Source: Candidatus Phaeomarinobacter ectocarpi (GTDB lineage Bacteria > Pseudomonadota > Alphaproteobacteria > CGMCC-115125). Taken from it: a DNA stretch of 64,000 nt. The notes beneath the pieces were generated by a model that worked only from the letters and a program-made list of their open reading frames with translations, was not told where the DNA came from and ran no database searches. Position 1 is the first letter of the stretch. The number at the start of each line of letters is the position of its first letter. A program made the position numbers and the translations under genes. The stretch covers positions 878,753-942,752 of the forward strand of contig NZ_HG966617.1 in the NCBI RefSeq assembly GCF_000689395.1, read 5' to 3'. Below, one piece after another: positions 24,497 to 32,357 of this stretch.

Positions 24497-25648
24497 ATGC
24501 AGACATTCCGATTTGACCCGTGCGAGTTGCCCGACAGCGCGTTAGCGCTTCGCGATGACATTCGCGCTTTCCTGGCAACCGAGCTCGACGGCTTCCCCGC
24601 CCGAAAACGGGCTGAAACCTGGATGGGTTGGGATGCGGAATTTAGCCGCAAGCTCGGCCAGAAGGGCTGGATCGGCATGACGTGGCCCAAACAATATGGC
24701 GGCCAGGAGCGATCCGCTCTTGATAGATACGTGATGCTGGAGGAGATGCTCTCTGCCGGCGCGCCTGTCGCAGCCCATTGGATTGGCGACCGCCAGTCAG
24801 GGCCGCTCCTCCTGAATTACGGAACAGAAGAACAGCGCCAGAAATATCTGCCCAAGATCGCAAGCGGCGAAAGCTTCTTTTGCATTGGGATGAGCGAGCC
24901 TGATTCAGGATCTGACCTTGCCTCCGTGCGCACAAAAGCAGAGCGGACCGAAGAAGGTTGGCGCGTCAACGGCACCAAGCTTTGGACGTCAGGCGCTCAT
25001 CGCGCCCATGTCATGATTGCCCTTTTCAGAACGGCAACAGAAGAAGGCAATCGCCACGGCGGACTGACACAGTTTCTGGTTGATCTGGACACCCCGGGTA
25101 TCACCATCCGTCCAATCAAGGACCTGTCGGGCAACGCGCATTTCAACGAAGTGATTTTTGAAGACGTGTTGGTACCCGACAGCCAGCGTGTGGGCGAGAC
25201 CCACGGCGCCTGGAAGCAGGTAACCGCCGAACTCGCTTATGAGCGCTCGGGGCCGGAACGCTATCTGTCCTGCTATCCTTTGATGGTTGAACTCGTCCAG
25301 GAGCTTGGCGACAAGGGAACCGCCAGGGAGCGCGACGAGATTGAAATCGGTCGCGTTGTTGCGGAGCTCTCAACCCTGCGTCAGATGTCTGTCTCGGTTG
25401 CCGGGATGCTGGAAGCCGGTCAGAACCCGGCCCTTGAAGCGTCCGTGGTCAAGGACTTGGGAGCAGTCCTTGAACAGCGCATGCCCGGCCTCGCAACAGA
25501 TTTGCTCGAACGTCCCTTTCATCTGGGAACAGGAGGGCTTGATGAAGCAGCCGCTTACCTCGTTCAGAATGCACCGTCGTTCTCGTTGCGCGGTGGCACG
25601 CGGGAAATTCTACGCGGCATCATTGCCCGCGGTCTGGGGTTGAGGTAG
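24497..25648 (+). CDS. Acyl-CoA dehydrogenase (large partner)
   Basis: FAD-dependent acyl-CoA dehydrogenase of 383 residues, predicted to introduce the alpha,beta double bond in an acyl-CoA. Family features are GWIGMTWPKQYGG, the FAD-binding stretch CIGMSEPDSGSDLASVRT followed by GWRVNGTKLWTSGAHRAH, and the C-terminal FSLRGGTREILRGIIARGLG. It is followed after 6 bp by a second, shorter member. Such adjacent pairs often form alpha2beta2 heterotetramers, as in steroid side-chain degradation. Confidence 0.9.
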   Translation: MQTFRFDPCELPDSALALRDDIRAFLATELDGFPARKRAETWMGWDAEFSRKLGQKGWIGMTWPKQYGGQERSALDRYVMLEEMLSAGAPVAAHWIGDRQSGPLLLNYGTEEQRQKYLPKIASGESFFCIGMSEPDSGSDLASVRTKAERTEEGWRVNGTKLWTSGAHRAHVMIALFRTATEEGNRHGGLTQFLVDLDTPGITIRPIKDLSGNAHFNEVIFEDVLVPDSQRVGETHGAWKQVTAELAYERSGPERYLSCYPLMVELVQELGDKGTARERDEIEIGRVVAELSTLRQMSVSVAGMLEAGQNPALEASVVKDLGAVLEQRMPGLATDLLERPFHLGTGGLDEAAAYLVQNAPSFSLRGGTREILRGIIARGLGLR

Positions 25649-25654
25649 CCGATC

Positions 25655-26698
25655 ATGAACGAACTTCAGACAATGCTGACGGACACCGCCAACCGTCTGT
25701 TCACGGATAAGCTGACAAAGCAGGTCCGCATCGCAGCGGAAGAGGGTGACTGGCCTCAGGACGTGTGGAACGCCGTTGAAGAGAACGGCTTCCCAAGAGT
25801 CTTGGTCAGCGAGGCGCGCGGTGGCGCAGGAGCGCAATGGCCTGATGCTCTTGTTCTTCTCAAGGCCTGCGGAACCCATGCGGTGCCTTTGCCGCTGGCA
25901 GAAACAATTCTCGCAAATTGGTTTTTGGATCAGGCAGGCATCGACGTGCCCGATGGACCGGTCACTTTTGCATCTGCGCAACTCACGTCCGGACCTGAAG
26001 GTGTGGCCCTCGCCGGGCCAATGCAGGACGTGCCTTTTGCGGCGAATTGCACCCATGTGGTTGCAGTGTCGCCATCCGATGAGACCGATGGCGGCATCCA
26101 GGTCGCGTTGTTTGCCAACCCTCAGGTCGGACAGGCCAATTCAACCATCGCACGCGAAAGCGTGGCGCAAGTGTCAGTATCTGGCGCCGCAATCGCGTCG
26201 GGCCTTGCACGTCTGCCCGACAATTCGGCGATGCTCTTCGGGGCCCTTGCCCGGTCTGCTGCCATTGCAGGCGCCCTGCAATCTGTTCTTCTTCAGGCCG
26301 TGCAATACGCGGGCGAGCGGGTTCAGTTTGGTCGCCCGATTTCCAAGTTCCAGGCTGTGCAACATCAACTTGCCGAACTCGCCACCCACGCCGCATCTGT
26401 TGGCGTAGCTGTCGATGCCGCCGCCCGCGCCGTTCTGGCAGACCCAAATGCTGCGGAGTTCGATATTGCTGCTGCCAAGGTCCGCGCGTCGGATGCAGCG
26501 CAAATAGGCGCTTCCATTGCCCATCAGACCCACGGCGCCATCGGGTTCACCTATGAGCACGGCCTGCATTTTTGGACACGCAGACTATGGTCCTGGGGGC
26601 CGGAATATGGCGGGGCGGCCCACTGGGCCCAACGGCTTGGCAAAAATGCAATTGAGGGTGGTGGACATAGCCTTTGGGCGACAGTCACGGCGCGCTAA
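25655..26698 (+). CDS. Acyl-CoA dehydrogenase family protein (small partner)
   Basis: A 347-residue acyl-CoA dehydrogenase-like protein. The N-terminal helical domain (FPRVLVSEARGGAGAQWPDA) and the C-terminal domain (QYAGERVQFGRPISKFQAVQ, then HQTHGAIGFTYEHGLHFWTR) are recognisable, but the middle FAD-binding domain is shorter and degenerate compared with its neighbour. That pattern suits the non-equivalent subunit of a heteromeric dehydrogenase. The 6-bp spacing indicates co-translation. Confidence 0.87.
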   Translation: MNELQTMLTDTANRLFTDKLTKQVRIAAEEGDWPQDVWNAVEENGFPRVLVSEARGGAGAQWPDALVLLKACGTHAVPLPLAETILANWFLDQAGIDVPDGPVTFASAQLTSGPEGVALAGPMQDVPFAANCTHVVAVSPSDETDGGIQVALFANPQVGQANSTIARESVAQVSVSGAAIASGLARLPDNSAMLFGALARSAAIAGALQSVLLQAVQYAGERVQFGRPISKFQAVQHQLAELATHAASVGVAVDAAARAVLADPNAAEFDIAAAKVRASDAAQIGASIAHQTHGAIGFTYEHGLHFWTRRLWSWGPEYGGAAHWAQRLGKNAIEGGGHSLWATVTAR

Positions 26699-26738
26699 AA
26701 ACAAGACGAACAAATTTCCACATTTGAGGAACCGTCCC

Positions 26739-27410
26739 ATGAAAGTCTCTGAAGCTCTCGACAGTCGTTTTACATGCCGTGCCTTCAAGGACACGCCAGT
26801 CCCTCGCCAGACCATTGTCGAGTTGCTGGAAACAGCAAAACGCGCGCCATCTGGGGGCAATCTGCAACCTTGGCATGTTTATGTTGTCGGCGGTGACGAA
26901 CTGAAGAACTTTAAGAAGATCATCGCAGACAAGCTCCCGGACAATCCCTTCGGAGAGGGGACCGAGTACGACATCTATCCCAAGTCGCTGAAGGAGCCGT
27001 ACAAGTCCCGCCGCTACAAGGTCGGCGAGGATATGTATGCGAGCATAAATGTTACCCGCGAAGACAAGGCCGGGCGGCTGGTTCAGTTTGCCAAGAACTT
27101 CCAGTTCTTCGATGCGCCGGTGGCTCTCTTCTTCTCCATTGATCGCACGATGCAGGAAGGTCAGTGGTCTGATCTGGGCATGTTCATCCAGTCGGTCATG
27201 CTCCTCGCGCGCGAACACGGCCTTGATACATGCGCCCAGGAGGCGTGGGCGATCTGGTACAAGACAGTCAGTGAGTTTGTCGGCATTCCGGACGAGCAGA
27301 TGCTCTTTTGTGGCCTGGGAATCGGCTACCGCGATGAAGATGAGCCAATAAACACGCTGAGAACGGAGCGTGCGCCCCTAGAAGAGTTTGTGAGTTTCAA
27401 GGGAATTTAG
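26739..27410 (+). CDS. Nitroreductase family flavoprotein
   Basis: A 223-residue FMN-dependent oxidoreductase of the nitroreductase fold. FMN-contact motifs are visible: SRFTCRAFKDTPVP (8-21), AKRAPSGGNLQPWHVYVV, and the C-terminal FCGLGIGYRDEDEPIN. The ATG at 26739 has GAGGA upstream. It closes the plus-strand cluster of SDR and acyl-CoA dehydrogenase genes, 40 bp after the last. Its physiological substrate is unknown; family members reduce nitro groups, quinones or enoates. Confidence 0.9.
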   Translation: MKVSEALDSRFTCRAFKDTPVPRQTIVELLETAKRAPSGGNLQPWHVYVVGGDELKNFKKIIADKLPDNPFGEGTEYDIYPKSLKEPYKSRRYKVGEDMYASINVTREDKAGRLVQFAKNFQFFDAPVALFFSIDRTMQEGQWSDLGMFIQSVMLLAREHGLDTCAQEAWAIWYKTVSEFVGIPDEQMLFCGLGIGYRDEDEPINTLRTERAPLEEFVSFKGI

Positions 27411-27507
27411 CCTTCGTTCAGAAAAAATGGCTCATTTGCTGCTGTTTTTGCAGTGAAGACTGTCTTTCGTTCATGTTCATGTAGGGTTCACGCGGCCTTC
27501 CTTAGAA

Positions 27508-27894
27508 ATGCATCTCATGTGGACAACGATCAAACATAAGTCAGCCATCGCGCTCCTCCGGTCAGGGCTTGCCGCTCTGCTGGCGCTGTCTTTGTTCGCG
27601 GCACTTCCCGCGCACGCCGACAGCCACAATGGCTTTCTTCCCCTCAACGACAATGTGCAGTCTCAGGAGCGCACGAACAGCTCGTGGCGCGTGGTGCAGA
27701 ACGGTGACGTTCTGCCGCTTGAGACAGTTCTGGGTATCGCTCGCCGGGAAATTGGCGGCGGTGAACTGCTGGAAGTCGATCTCAACGATCGCACCGGTGT
27801 TTATCGCCTCAAGCTGATCCGTGCGAACGACTCTGTTGTTGATGTGATCGTTGATGGAAAATCCGGTCGTGTACTTCGTGTGCACGGCAGATAA
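27508..27894 (+). CDS. PepSY domain periplasmic protein, possible kinase modulator
   Basis: A 128-residue exported protein with a signal peptide (about 1-37, cleavage after PAHA) and a PepSY-like domain: LPLETVLGIARREIGGGELL, then VYRLKLIRANDSVVDVIVDG. It lies 15 bp before a response regulator gene and is probably co-transcribed. In Sinorhizobium the small periplasmic protein FeuN, encoded just upstream of feuP-feuQ, restrains the sensor kinase; a comparable role here is inference. A second ATG three codons in (27517) is an equally good start. Confidence 0.82.
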   Translation: MHLMWTTIKHKSAIALLRSGLAALLALSLFAALPAHADSHNGFLPLNDNVQSQERTNSSWRVVQNGDVLPLETVLGIARREIGGGELLEVDLNDRTGVYRLKLIRANDSVVDVIVDGKSGRVLRVHGR

Positions 27895-27909
27895 GAGACG
27901 AGGCAGGTT

Positions 27910-28581
27910 ATGCGCGTTCTAGTGGTTGAAGACGATGTGGATATCTCCCGCCAGTTGGTCACTGTACTGACAGATGCCGGTTATGCAGTGGACTCCGCTG
28001 CTGACGGTGAGGAGGGTCACTTCCTTGGTGAGACCGAGCCGTACGATGCCATTTTGCTGGACCTTGGTCTGCCGGCCCTTGATGGTGTGACCGTTCTTGA
28101 ACGCTGGCGCCGTGCCGGCATCAAGACACCAGTCCTTATTCTCACAGCGCGTGACCGCTGGAGCGACAAGGTTGCAGGCTTTGACGCCGGCGCCGATGAT
28201 TATGTTGCCAAGCCGTTTTACGTCGAAGAAGTGCTTGCACGCCTCCGTGCCCTGGTGCGCCGGGCGGCGGGTCATGCGACGTCTGACCTCGAGTGTGGAC
28301 CTCTGCGGCTCGACACGCGGGCTGCGCGCGTCTCCATTGATGGCAATCCCATCAAGCTGACGGCGCTTGAATACCGCCTGCTGGCCTATTTGATGATGCA
28401 CAAAGGACGGGTTGTGTCTCGCACCGAGCTGGTGGAGCATCTCTATGATCAGGACTTCGATCGTGATTCCAATACGATTGAGGTATTTGTAGGCCGTGTT
28501 CGGAAAAAGCTTGGCGTCAATCTTATCCAGACTGTCAGAGGCCTTGGCTATTGCCTCGCTCAGCCGGAAGATGCGGCCTAA
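27910..28581 (+). CDS. OmpR-family response regulator, FeuP/PhoP-like
   Basis: A 223-residue two-component regulator. The receiver domain has the acidic pair D8/D9, phosphoacceptor D51 (AILLDLGLP) and the conserved Lys in YVAKPF. The C-terminal winged helix includes LTALEYRLLAYLMMHKGRVV and IQTVRGLGYCL. Together with the downstream kinase, whose start it overlaps by 11 bp, it resembles the FeuP/FeuQ pair that controls osmoadaptation and cyclic glucan export in rhizobia. That functional link is inferred from similarity and the upstream periplasmic gene. Confidence 0.92.
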   Translation: MRVLVVEDDVDISRQLVTVLTDAGYAVDSAADGEEGHFLGETEPYDAILLDLGLPALDGVTVLERWRRAGIKTPVLILTARDRWSDKVAGFDAGADDYVAKPFYVEEVLARLRALVRRAAGHATSDLECGPLRLDTRAARVSIDGNPIKLTALEYRLLAYLMMHKGRVVSRTELVEHLYDQDFDRDSNTIEVFVGRVRKKLGVNLIQTVRGLGYCLAQPEDAA

Positions 28582-29935
28582 TTCACTCGCCTTCCGGCTG
28601 GTGGCGGGTGCCGCCATCTGGAGCCTGGTCATTCTGGTCGGCGGTGGCCTTCTACTCGCATCAGCTTTCCGCGAAAGTGTGGAAAGCAGCTTTGATGCCC
28701 GCACCGACGTGCTGCTTGGCGGGTTGATAGCAGATGCCGAAATCGGCCCTGAGGGCCGCTTGGTCCTGCGCAGGCGCTTCACGCAAGCCCGTTTTGAACG
28801 TCCTTTCTCCGGCCTGTATTGGCAGGTGACCAATGCTTCCGACGGGCAGGTGCTGCTCAGATCGCGCAGTATTTGGGATCAGGAACTTCCAATTCCCGAG
28901 GCAACTGACGAGCCCGGTCCGCGCCGTGGACAAGCAATCGGGCCAGAGGGTCAAACACTGCGGATCGTCGCCCGTGATGTGACCCTGCCGGGCGCCTCAA
29001 GAGAATTTACATTCATCGTTGCAGGTGCCGTGGATGACATCGAGCGCGAGACAGAAGCGTTCAATGGCACTATTGCATTTGCTGTCGGCATTCTGCTCGT
29101 TGGCCTTATTGGAGCTCTGCTCATCCAGGTACGCTATGGCCTGCGCCCATTACGATCCGTTGAAGAAGGTTTGACGGACATTCGCTCTGGCCGCGCTGAA
29201 CGGTTGACCGGGGAACTCCCATCCGAAATTGCCCCTCTCGCGGATGAGATGAACAAGCTGCTGGATCACAATGCGCAGATAGTCGAGCGTGCCCGCACAC
29301 ATGTGGGCAATCTGGCGCATGCACTAAAGACACCCCTGAGCGTTCTCACCAATGAAGCCGGGTCACCGCATGCCGCTCAACCGGCTGATGCAAAAATGCT
29401 GGGCGATACTGTTCGCAGACAGACGGATCTGATGCGGCGGCAAGTCGATCATTATCTCGTCCGTGCGCGTGCCGCCGCGTCAGGCAGTGTGCTCGGCGCG
29501 CGCGCATCAGTGGCGTCTGTGAGTGATGACCTTGTGCGAACGCTCAAGCGTATTCATCGGGATCGCGACTACCACGTGACAGTCGAGTGTCCTGAGGACC
29601 TGGATTTTCGTGGTGAGCGCCAGGATCTGGAGGAGTTGCTCGGCAACCTCCTAGATAACGCATTCAAATGGGCCGACGGTCGCATTTCTGTTCATGCAGA
29701 ACGTATTGCTGAGCAGGTGGTTATTACCGTTGAGGATGATGGGCCTGGCCTATCCGAAGAAGAGCGCGCCCGCGTCCTCAAACGCGGTGCACGGCTTGAC
29801 GAGTCGGTCCCCGGATCAGGCCTTGGATTGTCCATCGTTGAGGACGTTGCCGGGCTTTATCAGGGCTCTTTCGAACTCGACGCATCGCCTTTAGGGGGCG
29901 TAAAAGCCAGGCTTTCCCTGCCTTTGGCGGCCTGA
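28571..29935 (+). CDS. Sensor histidine kinase, FeuQ/PhoQ-like
   Basis: A 454-residue inner-membrane kinase with two transmembrane helices (about 11-33 and 167-187) enclosing a periplasmic sensor domain of roughly 130 residues. The H-box is of PhoQ type, GNLAHALKTPLSVL with H250, followed by NLLDNAFKWADG (N-box), DDGPG and PGSGLGLSIV. The ATG at 28571 lies within the end of the response regulator gene, indicating translational coupling. A perfect inverted repeat follows the stop. Confidence 0.92.
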   Translation: MRPNSLAFRLVAGAAIWSLVILVGGGLLLASAFRESVESSFDARTDVLLGGLIADAEIGPEGRLVLRRRFTQARFERPFSGLYWQVTNASDGQVLLRSRSIWDQELPIPEATDEPGPRRGQAIGPEGQTLRIVARDVTLPGASREFTFIVAGAVDDIERETEAFNGTIAFAVGILLVGLIGALLIQVRYGLRPLRSVEEGLTDIRSGRAERLTGELPSEIAPLADEMNKLLDHNAQIVERARTHVGNLAHALKTPLSVLTNEAGSPHAAQPADAKMLGDTVRRQTDLMRRQVDHYLVRARAAASGSVLGARASVASVSDDLVRTLKRIHRDRDYHVTVECPEDLDFRGERQDLEELLGNLLDNAFKWADGRISVHAERIAEQVVITVEDDGPGLSEEERARVLKRGARLDESVPGSGLGLSIVEDVAGLYQGSFELDASPLGGVKARLSLPLAA

Positions 29936-29945
29936 CGCCTCAAAA

Positions 29946-29971
29946 TGAACCGCATATGAATATGCGGTTCA
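29946..29971. promoter_or_regulatory. Perfect inverted repeat after the histidine kinase gene
   Basis: An 11-bp stem (29946-29956 with 29961-29971) around TGAA starts 10 bp after the kinase stop. There is no T-run, so it is not a classical terminator; it may protect or process the mRNA end. Confidence 0.5.
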
Positions 29972-29995
29972 CCCCAGCCTCAATTCATCTTCCCT

Positions 29996-30093
29996 AATGT
30001 TTGTTCATCGGATGACGCGGGCTCCTCCTCTATGCCCCTCATGCCCAAAGACTCCCCAAAGTCATTGGCGGCCAGCGTCATCCGAAAAACATT
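29996..30093. promoter_or_regulatory. Long two-part inverted repeat upstream of the lipoprotein gene
   Basis: Outer arms AATGTTT (29996-30002) and AAACATT (30087-30093) and inner arms TCGGATGACGC (30008-30018) and GCGTCATCCGA (30075-30085) are perfectly complementary. They enclose 56 nt. The structure ends 48 nt before the glycine-zipper lipoprotein start and could be a structured leader or a small RNA. Confidence 0.5.
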
Positions 30094-30141
30094 AATGGTG
30101 CCGCTCAAGAGGCGCCGAACCAGACGGGAAGGCGATACGAC

Positions 30142-30612
30142 ATGCGAAGTCTCAAGATTGCAGCAGTTTTTGCAGCGGCATTGGCGCTTGGCGCCTGCCA
30201 GACCGGTGGTGGCTATGGATATGGTCCCAAGACAGTCGGTGGTGCCGTGATTGGTGGTGTGGCCGGCGGCTTGCTCGGTTCACAGTTCGGCTCCGGCAAC
30301 GGTCAGCTGATCGCTACAGGCGTCGGCACACTTCTGGGCGCAGCGGTTGGCGGGTCGGCTGGTCAGAGCCTCGACCGTGCAGATGCACTTTATGCAGAAC
30401 GCGCCTATTCGGACTCGATCTACAGCCAGGGCCCCGTTCAGTGGCGAAACCCACGTTCAGGCCACCACGGCCAGTTTCAGTCCGGCCCCGCTCACTACAA
30501 TGGCGGCCGTCAATGCAAACAGATTGAAAGCACATTTTACGGACCGCAAGGCCCGTACCGTGATGTAGCAACGGCCTGCCGAATGCCTGATGGAAGCTGG
30601 CGCACTATTTAG
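30142..30612 (+). CDS. Glycine-zipper outer-membrane lipoprotein (17-kDa antigen-like)
   Basis: A 156-residue lipoprotein. The signal peptide ends in a lipobox LGAC with lipidated Cys19. Residues about 32-76 form two glycine-zipper hairpins (GGAVIGGVAGGLLGSQFGSG, then GVGTLLGAAVGGSAGQSLD) typical of the 2TM glycine-zipper family. The C-terminal part (residues 100-156) is a small domain with QCKQIESTFY and RMPDGSWRTI, as in surface antigens of this type. An envelope-structural role is likely. It is followed by a strong terminator. Confidence 0.86.
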   Translation: MRSLKIAAVFAAALALGACQTGGGYGYGPKTVGGAVIGGVAGGLLGSQFGSGNGQLIATGVGTLLGAAVGGSAGQSLDRADALYAERAYSDSIYSQGPVQWRNPRSGHHGQFQSGPAHYNGGRQCKQIESTFYGPQGPYRDVATACRMPDGSWRTI

Positions 30613-30661
30613 GGCACCCACGCGCGCGTCAGTAACCGCGTACAGACAATCGGCAAGTTAG

Positions 30662-30697
30662 ACGGGGAAGATGGAAACATCTTCCCCGTTTTCTTTT
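30662..30697 (+). terminator. Rho-independent terminator after the lipoprotein gene
   Basis: A 12-bp perfect stem (30662-30673 with 30678-30689) closed by a GAAA tetraloop and followed by TTTCTTTT. It starts 50 nt after the stop codon. Confidence 0.92.
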
Positions 30698-30706
30698 GGC
30701 CATTCC

Positions 30707-30735
30707 ACTTGTGATCGGTGAACTTGTGATCGGTG
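30707..30735. repeat. Tandem 14-bp repeat, period 15
   Basis: ACTTGTGATCGGTG occurs at 30707-30720 and 30722-30735, without mismatches. It lies between the lipoprotein terminator and the end of the convergent BrkB gene, so it is probably a neutral slippage duplication. Confidence 0.85.
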
Positions 30736-30742
30736 CGCTTGG

Positions 30743-32119
30743 CTAGCCAACGGATGCAATTTTGTCGGCTTCGATGGTCTTTTCCAACTGCCGTGTCGAC
30801 ACCAGGTCGCGAAGGGTAATCCCCTCCAACGCCTGCGCTCTTGCGTCTTCCAGACGTTGGACGAGCGGTGTCAGCTTGTCATCGTCTTCTATGACGTCAG
30901 CACCCTGGCGCAGTTCCAGTTGCGCATGCCCCTCCGCACCACGGCGCACAACAGTCAGCCATTCGTCAACGGTGATCCGGTCAATCGGCCGGCCCGGTAC
31001 AAGACCTGGCGACTCGCTGCTGGTTTCAATAAGCAGGCCATCGTTCATCAAAAACGCAATGACGCGTTCGACGGGCGGCAGTGGAAGCCGCATCATCCGG
31101 GCGATCCGTTGCGCGGTCCAAGGCTTCTCGCCACGTTCAAATGACGACGCGACAAGGTGGCCGATGTCCAGCGCAAGGCGTTCGCGTGACTCAATGGACA
31201 GGCGATAGATGGCACTGCGTGTCAGATAGGCGGGGTTCTGATGGTAGAACGCAATGCCGGCGCCAGCCAGCAGGATGAGCCAGCCCACATACATCCAGAA
31301 CATGAAAACAATCAGGGATGCGAAGGCCGAATAAATAACGGCGTATCTGGCGGACGTAACAACGAAAGAAGCAAACGCCCAGCCCGCCACGTTCCACGCG
31401 ATGCCAGCCACCAGCGCGCCAATGAAGGCCGAGGTGAGGTTCACCTTGGTGTTTGGCAGCACCATGTAGATGACCATAAAAACAAAGACGACCAGTACGT
31501 ATGGAACAATGCGTGAAATCTCAGCCAGCAAAACCCTGACGGGGTCCCCGCCAATCTCGCTGATGGCGGCTGTGCCGGCGACGCTGGCCATAAGTCCCAT
31601 GGCGACAACAAGCAGAACCGGTCCGACCAGCAACATGCTTACCAGGTCGGAAAAACGTCGCGCGAGGGGGCGCAGACGGCGGACCTGCCAGATCTCATTG
31701 AGAGCGGCTTCGACTTTTTGGAGCAATGACACACCGGTATAGATCAGGACCGCGATACCGACTGACCCCAACAGTCCGATATTCACCTGAGCGACGAACT
31801 CGAGAATTGTGTCCCGTATTTCCACGCCCTGCGCACCCAAAGGCGCCAGGAAATCCGTGAGAAAAACTTCAAGCTCTCGATCAACACCAAATCCCTTCAG
31901 CACCGAAAACACAATTGCGAGTGCGGGAATGAGTGCCAGGAGTGTTGTGTAAACGAGGCTCATGGCATGGAGGTTGAGCGTTCCAACCGAGAAATCCCGG
32001 ATCAGCACACCGCCAATTCGCAACAGGTTCTGCATCTGGCGCTTCCACCAGGGAGCGGAGTCCAGTTGGGCGTCCCAGATAAAATGACGACCTCGATCAA
32101 GAAGTTGTCCTGGTGTCAT
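30743..32119 (-). CDS. YihY/BrkB family inner-membrane protein
   Basis: A 458-residue membrane protein. The conserved YihY core (roughly 20-310) has about six transmembrane helices, including TLNLHAMSLVYTTLLALIPAL, LIYTGVSLLQKVEAALNEIW and VFMFWMYVGWLILLAGAGIA. The C-terminal 150 residues form a soluble extension with a winged-helix-like segment (RIARMMRLPLPPVERVIAFL), as in longer family members. Early annotation as ribonuclease BN does not apply to this family. The ATG at 32119 has AAGG at suitable distance; a TTG at 32170 is rejected. Confidence 0.87.
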   Translation of the reverse strand: MTPGQLLDRGRHFIWDAQLDSAPWWKRQMQNLLRIGGVLIRDFSVGTLNLHAMSLVYTTLLALIPALAIVFSVLKGFGVDRELEVFLTDFLAPLGAQGVEIRDTILEFVAQVNIGLLGSVGIAVLIYTGVSLLQKVEAALNEIWQVRRLRPLARRFSDLVSMLLVGPVLLVVAMGLMASVAGTAAISEIGGDPVRVLLAEISRIVPYVLVVFVFMVIYMVLPNTKVNLTSAFIGALVAGIAWNVAGWAFASFVVTSARYAVIYSAFASLIVFMFWMYVGWLILLAGAGIAFYHQNPAYLTRSAIYRLSIESRERLALDIGHLVASSFERGEKPWTAQRIARMMRLPLPPVERVIAFLMNDGLLIETSSESPGLVPGRPIDRITVDEWLTVVRRGAEGHAQLELRQGADVIEDDDKLTPLVQRLEDARAQALEGITLRDLVSTRQLEKTIEADKIASVG

Positions 32120-32357
32120 TCTCTTGCCTTCGTTGCTTGCCCGTATGACGGCGAAAAGCCCGACCGTCAAATGAGGTCACAAGATAACACGTATCTCTCT
32201 TAAGGGCGTGTCTGCCGTGGGTTAACGGAACGTAAATCCGCAGCCCATGGAAAGCGCTTGTTAAGCATAGACGTGTACTACGAGACCGTAAGAGCGCTCA
32301 ATTGAGCGAAACCCATTTAACCAAGCTCATTTCAGGGGCTTAGAGGAACAGCGCAGC

